DNA from: Leptospira ryugenii
GTDB lineage: Bacteria > Spirochaetota > Leptospiria > Leptospirales > Leptospiraceae
Direction of reading: 5' to 3'
DNA length: 64,000 nucleotides
NCBI RefSeq assembly: GCF_003114855.1
Contig: NZ_BFBB01000003.1
Span: forward strand, 747,077-811,076
Position numbers and translations under genes: made by a program
Notes under the pieces: model-generated
The model's database searches: none
The model's input: the letters and a program-made list of their open reading frames with translations, nothing else
What the model was told of the DNA's origin: nothing
Part shown: piece after piece, positions 34,987 to 45,004 of the stretch
Layout of the letters: each line of letters opens with the position of its first letter
How positions within the stretch are numbered: the first letter of the stretch is position 1

Positions 34987-35943
34987 TTAAAATCCTATGT
35001 CGTAGGTAAGTCCGAATTTGATCCCAGTCAGATCAATCGTTTCTTCCTTGGTAGCCGCAAGGAATTGGCCCGCCGTACCCAATCCCGAAAATCCTGCCGT
35101 GGTAAGTGTGAAGGCAGTGGGCGATTGGCTTTTCGTATTCATTTTCTCTTGGTCAAAACTAGCAAAAAGCCTGAGTTTTGGCATTAACTGGTAACTGGCA
35201 CCGAAAGAGAATTTTTGAGAGGAAAACAAATAACCCCCATCAGCTGTGCTGTAAATACCTCCATCGGTTCTCAAGAGAATGACTTCGTTGTTATATGAAC
35301 CCTTTCCGTTGATGAGGAGCGGACCATAGACAAGTAAATCTGCAAACAAAGTAACATCTGAATTTAGATCGTACTCAAAACCTGCACCCACAAGACCTGC
35401 AATTCCTTGTGCAGTTGTTTTTTGCGTACCAAAATAAGAGGGGACACCTGCACCTAACAATGATCCTTCAAAGGATTGGTCAACGACTCTCAAAACATAT
35501 TTTGGTAGAATCCGAAAGTTAGGGGCTATCGATAGAGTCAGACCCAAGTTAAAATCATTATAATTGAGTTTGTAAGTACCTTCTTTGATGCCGATACCCG
35601 CTGGATAAAAGGAGCGCCACTCATAGTCCCGCGAATGACCATTCAATTGGACTCCAAAGAATGCATGGCTGACAAGCCCACTGCCTAAAGATTGGTAGTA
35701 ATCGGCACCCAATTGGTTGATGAGATCAAGCCCTCTGCCGTTTTCCCATTTTTGGTTCAAGTCCACTAGAAAATAATCTGCAAATGTCGATCTCTTTTCG
35801 ATGTCTGTCTTGACACCACCATAAAACAATCCACCGCGCACTCTTAGGGCGCTTCCTTCTACCTTACCTTGGGCCAATAAACTAGAGAAAAGGCTGGAGG
35901 AAATAAACGAGAAGATAATGAGAAAGAGAAACTTGTGTACCAT
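34987..35943 (-). CDS. Outer-membrane beta-barrel protein
   Basis: A 318-residue exported protein: signal peptide ending LLAQGKV, then repeated amphipathic strands with alternating aromatic and polar residues (LRVRGGLFYGGVKTDI, VSHAFFGVQLNGHSRDY, YKLNYNDFNLGLTLSI, FSFGASYQLMPKLRLFASF) and a last strand ending in Phe (IKFGLTYDIGF), the usual outer-membrane insertion signal. No substrate or family is recognised. It ends 23 bp before the palindrome upstream of 5S and points the same way as 5S, so read-through could add to 5S transcription. Confidence 0.78.
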   Translation of the reverse strand: MVHKFLFLIIFSFISSSLFSSLLAQGKVEGSALRVRGGLFYGGVKTDIEKRSTFADYFLVDLNQKWENGRGLDLINQLGADYYQSLGSGLVSHAFFGVQLNGHSRDYEWRSFYPAGIGIKEGTYKLNYNDFNLGLTLSIAPNFRILPKYVLRVVDQSFEGSLLGAGVPSYFGTQKTTAQGIAGLVGAGFEYDLNSDVTLFADLLVYGPLLINGKGSYNNEVILLRTDGGIYSTADGGYLFSSQKFSFGASYQLMPKLRLFASFDQEKMNTKSQSPTAFTLTTAGFSGLGTAGQFLAATKEETIDLTGIKFGLTYDIGF

Positions 35944-36162
35944 AGATCCTTCCTATTGTAATTGAAATCATGTCCTAAGATTTCTGCGTACCCAAAAAAA
36001 TCATGCAGAATTTTGAGATGATCTGAACTTCGTTAACTATAAAACGACATTTTCCGACCCATCCACCTGTCGACTTTGATAAATTAGATTGCACAATTAT
36101 TTCATAATGTTGGAATGAAATGACACAAAAAGAGAGAAATTTCCTTTTATGAGGATGGAACA

Positions 36163-39100
36163 ATGAGTTTGGATTGGCTTTCGTTTTCCTACCATTCCGT
36201 AGGCGTTTTTGCTGCATACCTCATCATTTTTTTGATGAGCATCTTTCTATTGACCAAAAAGGACAAAAGCGTTTCCACCTGGTGGCTTGCCATCATGTTT
36301 ACTGGCTATAGCTTTATGCTGCTTGGATACGTACTTGCCTATTCGATAAACGCCCCCTTCGGCGCATACCATCGATTCATTACTATGGTAGCGCTCCTTG
36401 GAAACGCAGGTATGTTAGGATTTGCATATTACTTTCCTAAATTGGATTACCCAAAGGAAACAAAGTATCTATTACCGGTTCTTTTATTGATCATCCTTGC
36501 AACCTATATTCAATTTGTGGCGAAAGGATCTGGATTAGAAAAGATTTATAACTTTACTGCACACTTTTATACCTTTGATTATGGTGCCGAACACTCACTT
36601 ATTTTGCTTTCTACCCAAACAATCGCTCTCATAATCCTCATTCGCAAAACTATTAAAAATTCAGATTATGATGGAATACTACTACGCTGGAATGATAAAC
36701 CCCACTCTCTAGGTGCCTATCCAATCTATTATCTTTCCAATTTCTTGATCAAATGGATGAAATTCATCTCTCCACTCGGGAAAGAAGCACAAGCCACAAA
36801 AAGCTTTTCTAAAGCTATTTTTATTTTTTTGATTATAGCTGTATCGAATGTTCTGAATAAGATGGGCATCATCTCTTACGAGGTATATGCTTTCATTTTT
36901 GCAAACGTAACTTTAGTAATTTGTTTTTATATTTTAATTACATATATCAATCATTCACCAGAGCCAACTACTTTCATGTTCAAACTAGTGGGACTGAGTT
37001 TGGTTACCGTACTATTGGTACTTGGTTTTGTTGGAAATATCACTTTGAGTATGAATGAAAAGGAATACGATGAATTGAAAAAAGCACAAATTGTTGGTAT
37101 CAAAAAAGATATATTGAACAGACAGTTTGCAGGTTTACCGCAAGAAATCGAATACATCCTCACTAAGCCCAAGGACAATTCACTATTTTCGGATGAATTG
37201 GTTTTAGAATACAACAGAAATCCTTCCGACTTAAATTTGGATGATATCAAAAGAGGGATCAAAAAACAAAAAGATTACCTATTAAAAGATTCTCTGACCA
37301 AAGTCATGAAAAAGAATGGAAGGAAATTCGGCAAAGAGACTCCAACTAAAGAAGAACAAAAAGAGGCATTGGAATTATTCAAAAAGTCAAGACAATACCA
37401 AAATCTCGTTCAAGAAGAGACAAAAGATTTTCAAAGACTTTACAGAGAGGCTAAGTCGAGGTATACACATTTTGATTTTGTAGATGAGAACAAAAAATAC
37501 GAGATCGGATATTCCTACGATTTGTATAGAAACTTTACTCACCAAAATACGATCAAAATTATAGGTACAATATTTTTCACTACAATCTTGATTTTACTCG
37601 TTTTCCCACGATTCTTTTACTCAAGTTTGGTTAAGCCACTTAACGATTTGTTATCTGGGGTGACAAAAGTAAATGAAGGAAATCTGGACATAGAGGTACC
37701 AATCAAGGTGAAAGATGAGATTGGATTTTTATCTAGTTCCTTCAACTCGATGGTAACTTCCATTAAACAAGCAAGGCGAGAGCTACAAGATTATGCCGAG
37801 AATCTTGAAGTAAAGGTGAAGGAAAGGACTCGTGAAGTTAGAGAAAAAATGGAAGAAGTCCAACAGTTGAAAATCCAACAGGATGGAGACTACTTCCTGA
37901 CTTCCCTTCTCGCAAAACCACTCTTTTTCAATGCAAATAAATCCAAACTTGTACCTACTGAATTCTTGATCAAACAAAAGAAGAGATTTGAGTTTAAGTC
38001 AAAAACTGCTGACCTCGGTGGAGATATTTGTATCACTGGAAATCTAAAGTTTGGAACACCTGAAAATTTTAAAACTTACATTATGGCAATGAATGGTGAT
38101 GCTATGGGTAAGTCTATGCAAGGGGCTGGTGGTTCTCTAGTAATGGGAGTAGTATTCAATGCCATCATGTCTCGATCTGCTTCCAATAAAAAAATCCTAA
38201 ATACCACACCGAGAGAATGGCTTACAGATGTTTACAATGAGGTAAATGCTGTCTTCAAATCGTTTAACGGAACTATGGTGATTTCAGCAACGGTGATTCT
38301 TGTAGAGGAAAAATCTGGTGAGATGATTTACTTTAATGCGGAACATCCTGCGACCATCCTCTACCGTGATGGTAAAGCATCCTTTATCGAAAAAGAACTA
38401 TTACTCCGAAAGTTAGGCCAAGAATCGGAATTTGAATTTAAAATCCAAGAATTCAAACTATTGCCAGGTGATGCCATCATAATGGGTTCCGATGGAAAAG
38501 ATGATATCGATCTAAGTCCCAATTCTGAATCAAGGACAATCAACGAAGATGAAAACCTTGTACTCTCTTTGATTGAAAAAACAGGGGGGAATATATTTCA
38601 AATGGAGTCTGCAATCCAAGAACTTGGAGCAATCACAGACGATTTGTCATTTTTGAGATTAGATTTCCAACCAATCGGAGTCAGGGAAGGTCAGCAGGCA
38701 ATTTCGGAATCCCCAGTCACACAATCTTATGAAGAGGAAGAACTATCATTCAAAGACGAAGATTCCAATTTCAATCTTTCTGAAGTATACCAAGAGAGCA
38801 AACAATTGTACCGTGAAGGGAAGGTAAATGCTGCACTCGGATTGCTCATGCGAGCAAGATCATTAGAACCAAATAATCAAAAATTAAATAAGTTACTTGG
38901 ACTTATGAGCTTTAAAGGAAAGGACTATGCGACCGCAGTTGAAGTTTTGAGCCAGTATCTACAAATGGATCCAGATACGGAAGAATTATGGTATTACCTA
39001 TCTTTATCTCAGAAAAAAATGGGACGATATCTTTCTTCACTCGAAGCTTCCAAAAAAGTTTATGAACTTTCTCCTGAAAACGTAAATAACTTGGTCAACC

Positions 39101-39225
39101 TTTCTGACCTCAACCGACTAACAGGAAAATACGAGGAATCAAGAAAGTATTCGGAAAGAGCCTTGGAGTTGGATCCCGACAACCAAAATGCAAAAAAGAT
39201 CTTAAAATACTTGGATAAAGTTTAA
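36163..39225 (+). CDS. SpoIIE/PP2C-type serine phosphatase with membrane sensor, HAMP and TPR domains
   Basis: A 1020-residue signalling protein. About seven membrane helices fill residues 1-270. A likely extracytoplasmic loop follows (about 300-455), then another helix and a HAMP domain (about 490-545, [17 protein letters not shown]). A coiled coil comes next, then a SpoIIE-type phosphatase domain (about 605-845) with [26 protein letters not shown] and [13 protein letters not shown] providing metal-binding Asp residues. TPR repeats close the protein (about 875-1015, for example [13 protein letters not shown]). It probably dephosphorylates an anti-anti-sigma factor in a partner-switch; no partner gene is adjacent. 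Start ATG follows GAGG. Confidence 0.9.
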   Translation: MSLDWLSFSYHSVGVFAAYLIIFLMSIFLLTKKDKSVSTWWLAIMFTGYSFMLLGYVLAYSINAPFGAYHRFITMVALLGNAGMLGFAYYFPKLDYPKETKYLLPVLLLIILATYIQFVAKGSGLEKIYNFTAHFYTFDYGAEHSLILLSTQTIALIILIRKTIKNSDYDGILLRWNDKPHSLGAYPIYYLSNFLIKWMKFISPLGKEAQATKSFSKAIFIFLIIAVSNVLNKMGIISYEVYAFIFANVTLVICFYILITYINHSPEPTTFMFKLVGLSLVTVLLVLGFVGNITLSMNEKEYDELKKAQIVGIKKDILNRQFAGLPQEIEYILTKPKDNSLFSDELVLEYNRNPSDLNLDDIKRGIKKQKDYLLKDSLTKVMKKNGRKFGKETPTKEEQKEALELFKKSRQYQNLVQEETKDFQRLYREAKSRYTHFDFVDENKKYEIGYSYDLYRNFTHQNTIKIIGTIFFTTILILLVFPRFFYSSLVKPLNDLLSGVTKVNEGNLDIEVPIKVKDEIGFLSSSFNSMVTSIKQARRELQDYAENLEVKVKERTREVREKMEEVQQLKIQQDGDYFLTSLLAKPLFFNANKSKLVPTEFLIKQKKRFEFKSKTADLGGDICITGNLKFGTPENFKTYIMAMNGDAMGKSMQGAGGSLVMGVVFNAIMSRSASNKKILNTTPREWLTDVYNEVNAVFKSFNGTMVISATVILVEEKSGEMIYFNAEHPATILYRDGKASFIEKELLLRKLGQESEFEFKIQEFKLLPGDAIIMGSDGKDDIDLSPNSESRTINEDENLVLSLIEKTGGNIFQMESAIQELGAITDDLSFLRLDFQPIGVREGQQAISESPVTQSYEEEELSFKDEDSNFNLSEVYQESKQLYREGKVNAALGLLMRARSLEPNNQKLNKLLGLMSFKGKDYATAVEVLSQYLQMDPDTEELWYYLSLSQKKMGRYLSSLEASKKVYELSPENVNNLVNLSDLNRLTGKYEESRKYSERALELDPDNQNAKKILKYLDKV

Positions 39226-40403
39226 ATTTTAAGGCGAATTTTATCTCTTGTTTGGTTGGCTTTCAAACGGGCCGTTTCGATGGACTCTGCCCGTGCAAGA
39301 GCAACTCCCATCCTTCTCCTTCCTTTGATCTCTGGCTTTCCAAAAAGCCTTAGATCAACATTTAGCTCTGAGAGTGCCTCTTCTAGGCCATAAAAAATTG
39401 GAGCCTCCTCTTCTGCGGTAAATAGGATGGCAGAGGATGCGGACGGTCCGTACTCAATGATTTCTGGAATTGGCAAACCAAGCAAAGCACGTACATGGAG
39501 AGAAAATTCAGAATAGTTTTGGCTAACCAATGTAACCAATCCTGTATCATGTGGTCTCGGTGAAACTTCGCTGAAGTAAACTTCATCTCCTTTCACAAAC
39601 AATTCAACACCAAAGATACCATAACCACCTAGGCCTGAAGTGATCGTTTCAGCAATCTGTTTCGCTTTCTTTACACTTTCATCGGTCATTTTTTGTGGCA
39701 TCCATGATTCCACATAATCACCGTTTACCTGTTTGTGCCCTATCGGAGATAGAAAGCTCGTTCCTGCCTTATGCCGAATCGTAAGTAAGGTGATTTCGAA
39801 ATCAAAGGAAATGAATTCTTCTATGATCATCCTGCCTTTACCTGCTCTTCCACCTGTTTGCCCGTAATTCCAAGCAGTCTCAATTTCTGATTCGGTTCGG
39901 ATAAGACTTTGGCCTTTGCCTGATGAACTCATGATTGGTTTTACGACACAAGGAAGTCCAATTTCTTTGACCCCCGAAGTAAACTCTTCTAGATTGTCTG
40001 CAAATCGATATTGTGAGGTGGGAAGTCCTAATTCCTTAGAAGCAAAATTCCGAATCCCTTCTCGGTTCATTGTCAAATTGACTGCATTGGCACTGGGAAT
40101 TATACGAAAGCCCTCTCCCTCCAAACGCAATAGTGTTGCTGTATGGATGGCTTCAATTTCTGGAACAATAAAATCTGGTTTCAAATCCTTGATACAAGCT
40201 TCAAGTTCTGCAGGATTTAACATATCAATGACCCGACTCTCTTGGGAGACAAGCATCGCAGGCGCGTTCGGATAGCGGTCAACAGCAATAACGTGCACGC
40301 CAAGTCTCTGCGCTTCAATGGCAACTTCCTTACCCAACTCTCCAGAACCAAGGAGTAATAATTTTAATGCAGTGCTTGAATGCGGTGTACCAATTTGAAT
40401 CAT
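39222..40403 (-). CDS. purT: Formate-dependent phosphoribosylglycinamide formyltransferase
   Basis: PurT uses ATP and formate to make formyl-GAR in purine synthesis. The 393 residues match the family: an N-terminal Rossmann part ([21 protein letters not shown]), an ATP-grasp domain ([29 protein letters not shown]), metal- and substrate-binding [23 protein letters not shown] and the C-terminal [17 protein letters not shown]. It is convergent with the phosphatase gene and overlaps it by four bases. It is a lone gene, divergent from the SDR gene. Confidence 0.95.
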   Translation of the reverse strand: MIQIGTPHSSTALKLLLLGSGELGKEVAIEAQRLGVHVIAVDRYPNAPAMLVSQESRVIDMLNPAELEACIKDLKPDFIVPEIEAIHTATLLRLEGEGFRIIPSANAVNLTMNREGIRNFASKELGLPTSQYRFADNLEEFTSGVKEIGLPCVVKPIMSSSGKGQSLIRTESEIETAWNYGQTGGRAGKGRMIIEEFISFDFEITLLTIRHKAGTSFLSPIGHKQVNGDYVESWMPQKMTDESVKKAKQIAETITSGLGGYGIFGVELFVKGDEVYFSEVSPRPHDTGLVTLVSQNYSEFSLHVRALLGLPIPEIIEYGPSASSAILFTAEEEAPIFYGLEEALSELNVDLRLFGKPEIKGRRRMGVALARAESIETARLKANQTRDKIRLKI

Positions 40404-40505
40404 GAGGCTATAAAAAAAAATGTTCTGAAAATAAAAAGAAAATTATGAGAGGAGTAAAATAATAAAAGAGACAAATTTGATTTGAGAAAACAATCTGGAT
40501 CTGCT

Positions 40506-41240
40506 ATGAAAACTGCTTTGGTTTTAGGTGCAAGTTCTGATATCGCCAAACACATCGTATATGAATTGCAAAAAAAACATATAAACTTACAACTTACAGG
40601 AACAAATCTCCAAGTTTTGGAACAAACTTTCTCAGGTTTAGTAGCTAGCGAAGCACAAAAAATTCAATTTTTTAGCTTGGACATCCGAAACAAAAATCAA
40701 TTCATTCGTTTTTTAGAACAACTTGATCCCTTCCCCGATGTTGTCTATTCCGCCATTGGGTATTACAAAGACCAGATGGACTTGCGATATTCCTTACAAG
40801 AACTCTCGGACACCATCGAAATTAATTTTTCAGGGCTTGTGGCATTGCTTAGCCTAATCGCAAATCGAATGGAGGAGAGAAAATTTGGTCAAATTGTGGT
40901 CCTAAGTTCTGTGGCTGGTGAGAGAGGTAGACAATTAAACTATGGTTACGGAAGTACAAAAGCCGCGCTGACCGTATTTTTATCAGGCCTTCGGAATCGA
41001 CTCCATAAAGCTAATGTTCAGATAACGACCGTTTTACTAGGGCCAGTGTACACAAAAATGTCTAAGGGGCATAAACTCTTCCCTATTATCACTTTGCAAG
41101 CTCCGATCGCAGCAAAAAAGATTGTGGAGGCGGGTGAAAAATATAAAGACGAGGTGTATATCCATTGGATTTGGCGTTGGATCATGTTGCTCATCAAAAT
41201 CATTCCGGAAGGCATCTTCAAAAGATTGCCTCCCTTTTGA
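40506..41240 (+). CDS. Short-chain dehydrogenase/reductase
   Basis: About 244 residues from ATG 40506; an in-frame TTG at 40482 would add eight. It has the Rossmann start TALVLGASSDIAKH, the Ser of the active site in VVLSSVAGERG and Tyr-x-x-x-Lys in YGSTKAAL. The C-terminal WIWRWIMLLIKIIPEGIFKRL is hydrophobic and may bind the membrane. The closest type is the decaprenylphosphoryl-ribose/short-chain lipid oxidoreductase-like SDR group, but the substrate cannot be told from this. No operon partner is obvious. Confidence 0.85.
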   Translation: MKTALVLGASSDIAKHIVYELQKKHINLQLTGTNLQVLEQTFSGLVASEAQKIQFFSLDIRNKNQFIRFLEQLDPFPDVVYSAIGYYKDQMDLRYSLQELSDTIEINFSGLVALLSLIANRMEERKFGQIVVLSSVAGERGRQLNYGYGSTKAALTVFLSGLRNRLHKANVQITTVLLGPVYTKMSKGHKLFPIITLQAPIAAKKIVEAGEKYKDEVYIHWIWRWIMLLIKIIPEGIFKRLPPF

Positions 41241-41258
41241 AGCCATTTCTCTATCTGT

Positions 41259-41567
41259 CTATTTTCCTGGGCAAGGGATATGTGTTACTTCATTGCCTTT
41301 CACAATTCCTAATCCCTTGATATTTTTATGTACCACATTGTCTTCGCAACAATTCTTTCCATCTTCCGCACGAGATGTACACAAATCGAAAGCCTCTTGC
41401 GGACTAGATGCATTCACATTCAATTTACAGGTTGTACCGGTCGACTTAGGAATCTGCGGCGGCCAATTGTCTTTGATCCTCCCACAATTGTAAGTATCAG
41501 CAGTCAGGGAATTGGCTGAAAAAACAAAAGCCAAAAGGAAGGTAATTCCTAACATTACTAGTTTCAT
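41259..41567 (-). CDS. Small secreted Cys-containing protein
   Basis: A 102-residue protein with a signal peptide (cut near NSLTADT) and a short mature part with six Cys (YNCGR, TTCKL, DLCTS, KNCCED, HIPC), so three disulfides are possible. It contains a segment ASSPQEAFDLC typical of small exported Leptospira proteins. The ATG 41567 is preceded by AAGGAGAG at a good distance. No family is recognised. It follows the receptor-like gene on the same strand by 105 bp. Confidence 0.72.
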   Translation of the reverse strand: MKLVMLGITFLLAFVFSANSLTADTYNCGRIKDNWPPQIPKSTGTTCKLNVNASSPQEAFDLCTSRAEDGKNCCEDNVVHKNIKGLGIVKGNEVTHIPCPGK

Positions 41568-41672
41568 TGATCTCTCCTTAAGAAGGAGTCATATCATAAA
41601 AAATGATCGCGATAGTGGCAACCAAAAAAAAGAGAGAGAACAGAATGTTCTCGGATGAAAGTGGGAGGTAGA

Positions 41673-42908
41673 CTAAACCTGTGCGTCGATTTCTTTAAAA
41701 ATGGCCTCCATTTGGTCTTTGATTTTGATCGAAATTCTCTTTAACCAGGAATAACTTTCAGTCAACTCCTTCATTTTATTCTCAAGTTCTAATCCAGATT
41801 TTTTAATTTCATCTAAATGAAAGTTTACCTGAACGATTAAACCATATACTTCTCCCGAGACATCTTTCACTATATGGGAAATCGAGTTTAAAACCTTAGT
41901 TTTCTCTTGGACAGAGAATCCGCGCGATTTTAATTCTGAGATCGTTTGCACTACCTCTGCAATGGTCCCATGTGTTGCCTGAACTCCATCAAAAATTTCT
42001 GAAAACGCTTCGCCTGCTTCCTTACTCAATTGATGGGCATCATCTGTTAATTGGACACTTTGATTTAGGAGTCCTTTGATTTCATTTGCGTTCAAGGATG
42101 TTTGTATCGCTAAAGTTCGCATTTCATCAGCGATTACCGCAAAACCTTTGCCTTTATCACCTAAATGGGCAGACTCTATAGCGGCATTGATAGAAAGTAA
42201 ATTTGTTTTTTTGGTCACCTCATTGATGAAATCAGTCAATTTTAACATACCCACTGTCGAATCTGCTAAGGTAGCAAGAATGTCCGTTGATTTTGTGACT
42301 TTTGATTTTCCTTCTGCCGTTTGCGAGACCATATTCTCAAATGTCCTTCCCCGGAGTTGAATCTCTTCTATGACTATGGTCACAATTTCAAGCATCGTTT
42401 CGATATCGAGAGATGTGCTCTTAACAGAATCCAAAAACAATACTTCATCTTCCGCAAGTGTCGCTACGACTTTATAAATCTCTTCTACCTGAGTATAAAC
42501 CCCACCTAACTCTTCATTTAATGATTCTAAATGCTGATAGGTCGCGTCTATTTTTGTCTGGATTTGTTGAAAATTATCTTCCAAGTACTCCAAAAAATCA
42601 GGAAGGTCAATCCCACGGAGCGAAAGATCTAACAAAGGATGGAATATAACTTGCATTTTCTTAGCATTTTTCCTTTGTTTCCAAAGAATGAATGCCCAAT
42701 AAATAAAAAGAAGGACTAGATACAAACTTCCTAAAATGACGGATGTTAATTGATTTCCGGGAGAGTTATAAAGGAATAGAAAACCACAAATGCCAATGGA
42801 TTGACAGGCAATGAGAAATAAATTCTCTAATGATTTGAAAAAAAATGTAGACCAGTCTTTCAATGGATTCTCTTGGCCAAGAGTATTCAAAAAATATAAA
42901 ATTGTCAA
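41673..42908 (-). CDS. Methyl-accepting chemotaxis-like protein without periplasmic sensor
   Basis: A 411-residue protein. Two close membrane helices (about 28-50 and 56-77) have almost no loop between them, so no periplasmic sensor domain exists. The rest is a long helical signalling domain with the receptor hairpin LLSINAAIESAHLGDKGKGFAVIADEMRTLA (in parts) that binds CheA and CheW. It may sense a cytoplasmic or membrane signal. The 5' end is uncertain: TTG 42908 is in a sequence that also looks like a promoter (TTGACA), and TTG 42890 is an alternative. Confidence 0.85.
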   Translation of the reverse strand: MTILYFLNTLGQENPLKDWSTFFFKSLENLFLIACQSIGICGFLFLYNSPGNQLTSVILGSLYLVLLFIYWAFILWKQRKNAKKMQVIFHPLLDLSLRGIDLPDFLEYLEDNFQQIQTKIDATYQHLESLNEELGGVYTQVEEIYKVVATLAEDEVLFLDSVKSTSLDIETMLEIVTIVIEEIQLRGRTFENMVSQTAEGKSKVTKSTDILATLADSTVGMLKLTDFINEVTKKTNLLSINAAIESAHLGDKGKGFAVIADEMRTLAIQTSLNANEIKGLLNQSVQLTDDAHQLSKEAGEAFSEIFDGVQATHGTIAEVVQTISELKSRGFSVQEKTKVLNSISHIVKDVSGEVYGLIVQVNFHLDEIKKSGLELENKMKELTESYSWLKRISIKIKDQMEAIFKEIDAQV

Positions 42909-42936
42909 GATAGATTGGTGAATTTTGCAGAATCCG

Positions 42937-44184
42937 TCACAATCTCAAAGAGAAGGCAAAAATGAAGAAATCTTCTTTGGCGGATGTCTTGGCATCACGG
43001 TAGGGAAAAATAGAGTCCATAGATCTTCGGTAAACGTATTCAAAACGAAGTAGCGCTGGCTCAAAACTCAAAATATCGAATGTGGTTGTATAGCCATATG
43101 CGATAAACCCATTCGGTGAATTTGAAACTGCTAACACCTGCTTAGGATCATAGAATCGTTCCACTCGAAAACTGAGTCGATAATCCGAAGAGATTTTATA
43201 GCTGAGCCAAAGAGTCCCATGGTACCATTGTCTAAAAGCTAAACTTCTCTCCTCCCTTGTCTCAGAAAGACTTGGATCATAGGCTCTCCACCAGGGCTCA
43301 TAGGCAAATCTCTCTCCTGCTCTCTGGGCACCAATGTCTGCTTGCAAAGCGATAAGCCAATGTTCTGAAATGTGCCATTCCAAAATTGTATTATTATACA
43401 AGCGAATCTGTTTTCTTTCTGTGTTAGGTGCTTCATTCCCAACGAATTGATTCAAAGTTAGGGTTACGTTTGGAAATATTTTAAATAAGATTTGACTTCC
43501 GAACGCCTTATCTTTATTTGTTTCTGTAATATTTTGCCAACCATTCAATATTTGAAGTTGCCCACTCCATTTTTGATTAAACCGATGACTAAGTCGTATC
43601 CCAGATGAATAGTATGGCACATAATCTAGAGCAAAGGCTCTCGTATAATTTATGTTATTTTGTGAAATCCAGGATTCATATCCAATATTTCCAAAAAACA
43701 CACCCATATCGAGCCATGTTTCTTTACCCACTTTAACTCCAGCGAAGGCCTCCTGAATATTTCTCGTGGAAAGTTGATTTGAATATCGATCCGAATTTAC
43801 TTCAGAGGCAGTATTCGCAACTACGGACGTACCCCAGTGCAGAGCTAGTCGACCACGATATTTTTCTTCTTCTAATTTGGCTTCAACATGTGCCATATTG
43901 ACATTAAATTCTTGGTTTCGCACCGCTTGTGTCGTAAACTCTCTTTCTTTCACAACTGGACGATTCAAATTTTGTAGATAGTATGTGTCTATATATGCTC
44001 CAAATTTCAAACTAGATGGACTAATTGAATTTTCTTTTTTAGCCTCTGTTTGCATTTTATTCTCCTCCGTTTCGGCAAAAACTAAACTCGGAGTTGTCAT
44101 TGAAGAAAATAAAATCAAAAACACCAATATTCTGACAAGGGTAGCCTTACGGTTTTCTATACTTTTTAAAGTTTCATCGAACAT
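42937..44184 (-). CDS. Porin-like outer-membrane protein next to kdp
   Basis: A 415-residue exported protein with signal peptide ending VFAETEE. It has a porin-like pattern: LKFGAYIDTYYLQNLNRP, FNVNMAHVEAKLEEEKYRG, TWLDMGVFFGNIGYESW, FAFSLRL at the end. Proteins of this kind are found next to kdp in several phyla and are thought to let K+ through the outer membrane; that role is inference. The gene lies 116 bp after kdpE on the same strand, so it may be in or near the Kdp regulon. A stretch of AT-rich DNA without genes separates them. Confidence 0.8.
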   Translation of the reverse strand: MFDETLKSIENRKATLVRILVFLILFSSMTTPSLVFAETEENKMQTEAKKENSISPSSLKFGAYIDTYYLQNLNRPVVKEREFTTQAVRNQEFNVNMAHVEAKLEEEKYRGRLALHWGTSVVANTASEVNSDRYSNQLSTRNIQEAFAGVKVGKETWLDMGVFFGNIGYESWISQNNINYTRAFALDYVPYYSSGIRLSHRFNQKWSGQLQILNGWQNITETNKDKAFGSQILFKIFPNVTLTLNQFVGNEAPNTERKQIRLYNNTILEWHISEHWLIALQADIGAQRAGERFAYEPWWRAYDPSLSETREERSLAFRQWYHGTLWLSYKISSDYRLSFRVERFYDPKQVLAVSNSPNGFIAYGYTTTFDILSFEPALLRFEYVYRRSMDSIFPYRDAKTSAKEDFFIFAFSLRL

Positions 44185-44300
44185 GATTTTATACTAACAC
44201 ATCTGGATATAAAATCGATTAACCTATGTCTTAATAATTTTGGATTTATATTAGAATTTTATTAAGTGTGAAGTTTTGATATTTTAGGTATTTGCATTGA

Positions 44301-44987
44301 CTACTTATCATACCACTTATAGCCAATCCCTGGCTCCGTTAATAAGCGAGTGGGAAAACTAGGATCATTTTCAATTTTTTTTCTAATTTGATTGATATGA
44401 ACACGTAAAGAATTAAGTTCATTTTGTGCGGAATCTCCCCATACTTTCTTGATCAATTCTTCGTTGGTGATCACTTTACCAGCATTTTGAAGTAATACTC
44501 CGAGTATTTGAAATTCAATTGGTGTAAGCCGTGTTGTTTTACCTAAACGCAATACCAAATTTTTAGTTAAATCTATTTCTAAATCAGAATCTTTCCAACC
44601 TGAGATAATTTCCTCTGACGGAATTCGTCTAAGTGCTGTTCGTATTCTTGCGAGCAATTCACCCATACTAAAGGGTTTTACAATATAGTCATCTGCGCCT
44701 GCATCCAATAACTCGATTTTACTTTGTTCTGAATCAATCACGGAAAGTACTATGATGGGAGTTATCACCATACTTCGGATTTCTTTGACAACCTCCAATC
44801 CAGATCCATCAGGTAGCTGTAAATCTAACAAAATAAGACGTGGAGAGTGTAAAACTGCTTTTTCAATGGCATCCTTTTTATTAAGTGCCTCAATCGTCGT
44901 ATATCCCTTAGCTTCGAGAGCGATTCTTAGCATTTTACGAATCGCAAGTTCATCATCAACTATGAGAATGTAATCTTTTGGTAACAT
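44301..44987 (-). CDS. kdpE: KdpE response regulator
   Basis: A 228-residue OmpR-type regulator, partner of KdpD. The receiver domain has acidic residues at 11-12, phosphorylated Asp55 (LLDLQLPDG) and the late Lys (VKPFSMGE). The winged-helix DNA-binding domain has LTPIEFQILGVLLQNAGKV and the ending SLRVHINQIRKKIE. It activates kdpABC when K+ is low. It starts 17 bp after kdpD, so it is in the same operon. Candidate binding sites lie upstream of kdpA. Confidence 0.95.
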   Translation of the reverse strand: MLPKDYILIVDDELAIRKMLRIALEAKGYTTIEALNKKDAIEKAVLHSPRLILLDLQLPDGSGLEVVKEIRSMVITPIIVLSVIDSEQSKIELLDAGADDYIVKPFSMGELLARIRTALRRIPSEEIISGWKDSDLEIDLTKNLVLRLGKTTRLTPIEFQILGVLLQNAGKVITNEELIKKVWGDSAQNELNSLRVHINQIRKKIENDPSFPTRLLTEPGIGYKWYDK

Positions 44988-45004
44988 GTAGATTTATCCA
45001 GAAT

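Noticed and set aside
41568..41672. Short hydrophobic peptide on the minus strand that looks KdpF-like
   Set aside because: The frame (ending YDMTPS) has no ATG or GTG start before its hydrophobic part, and it is far from kdpA.
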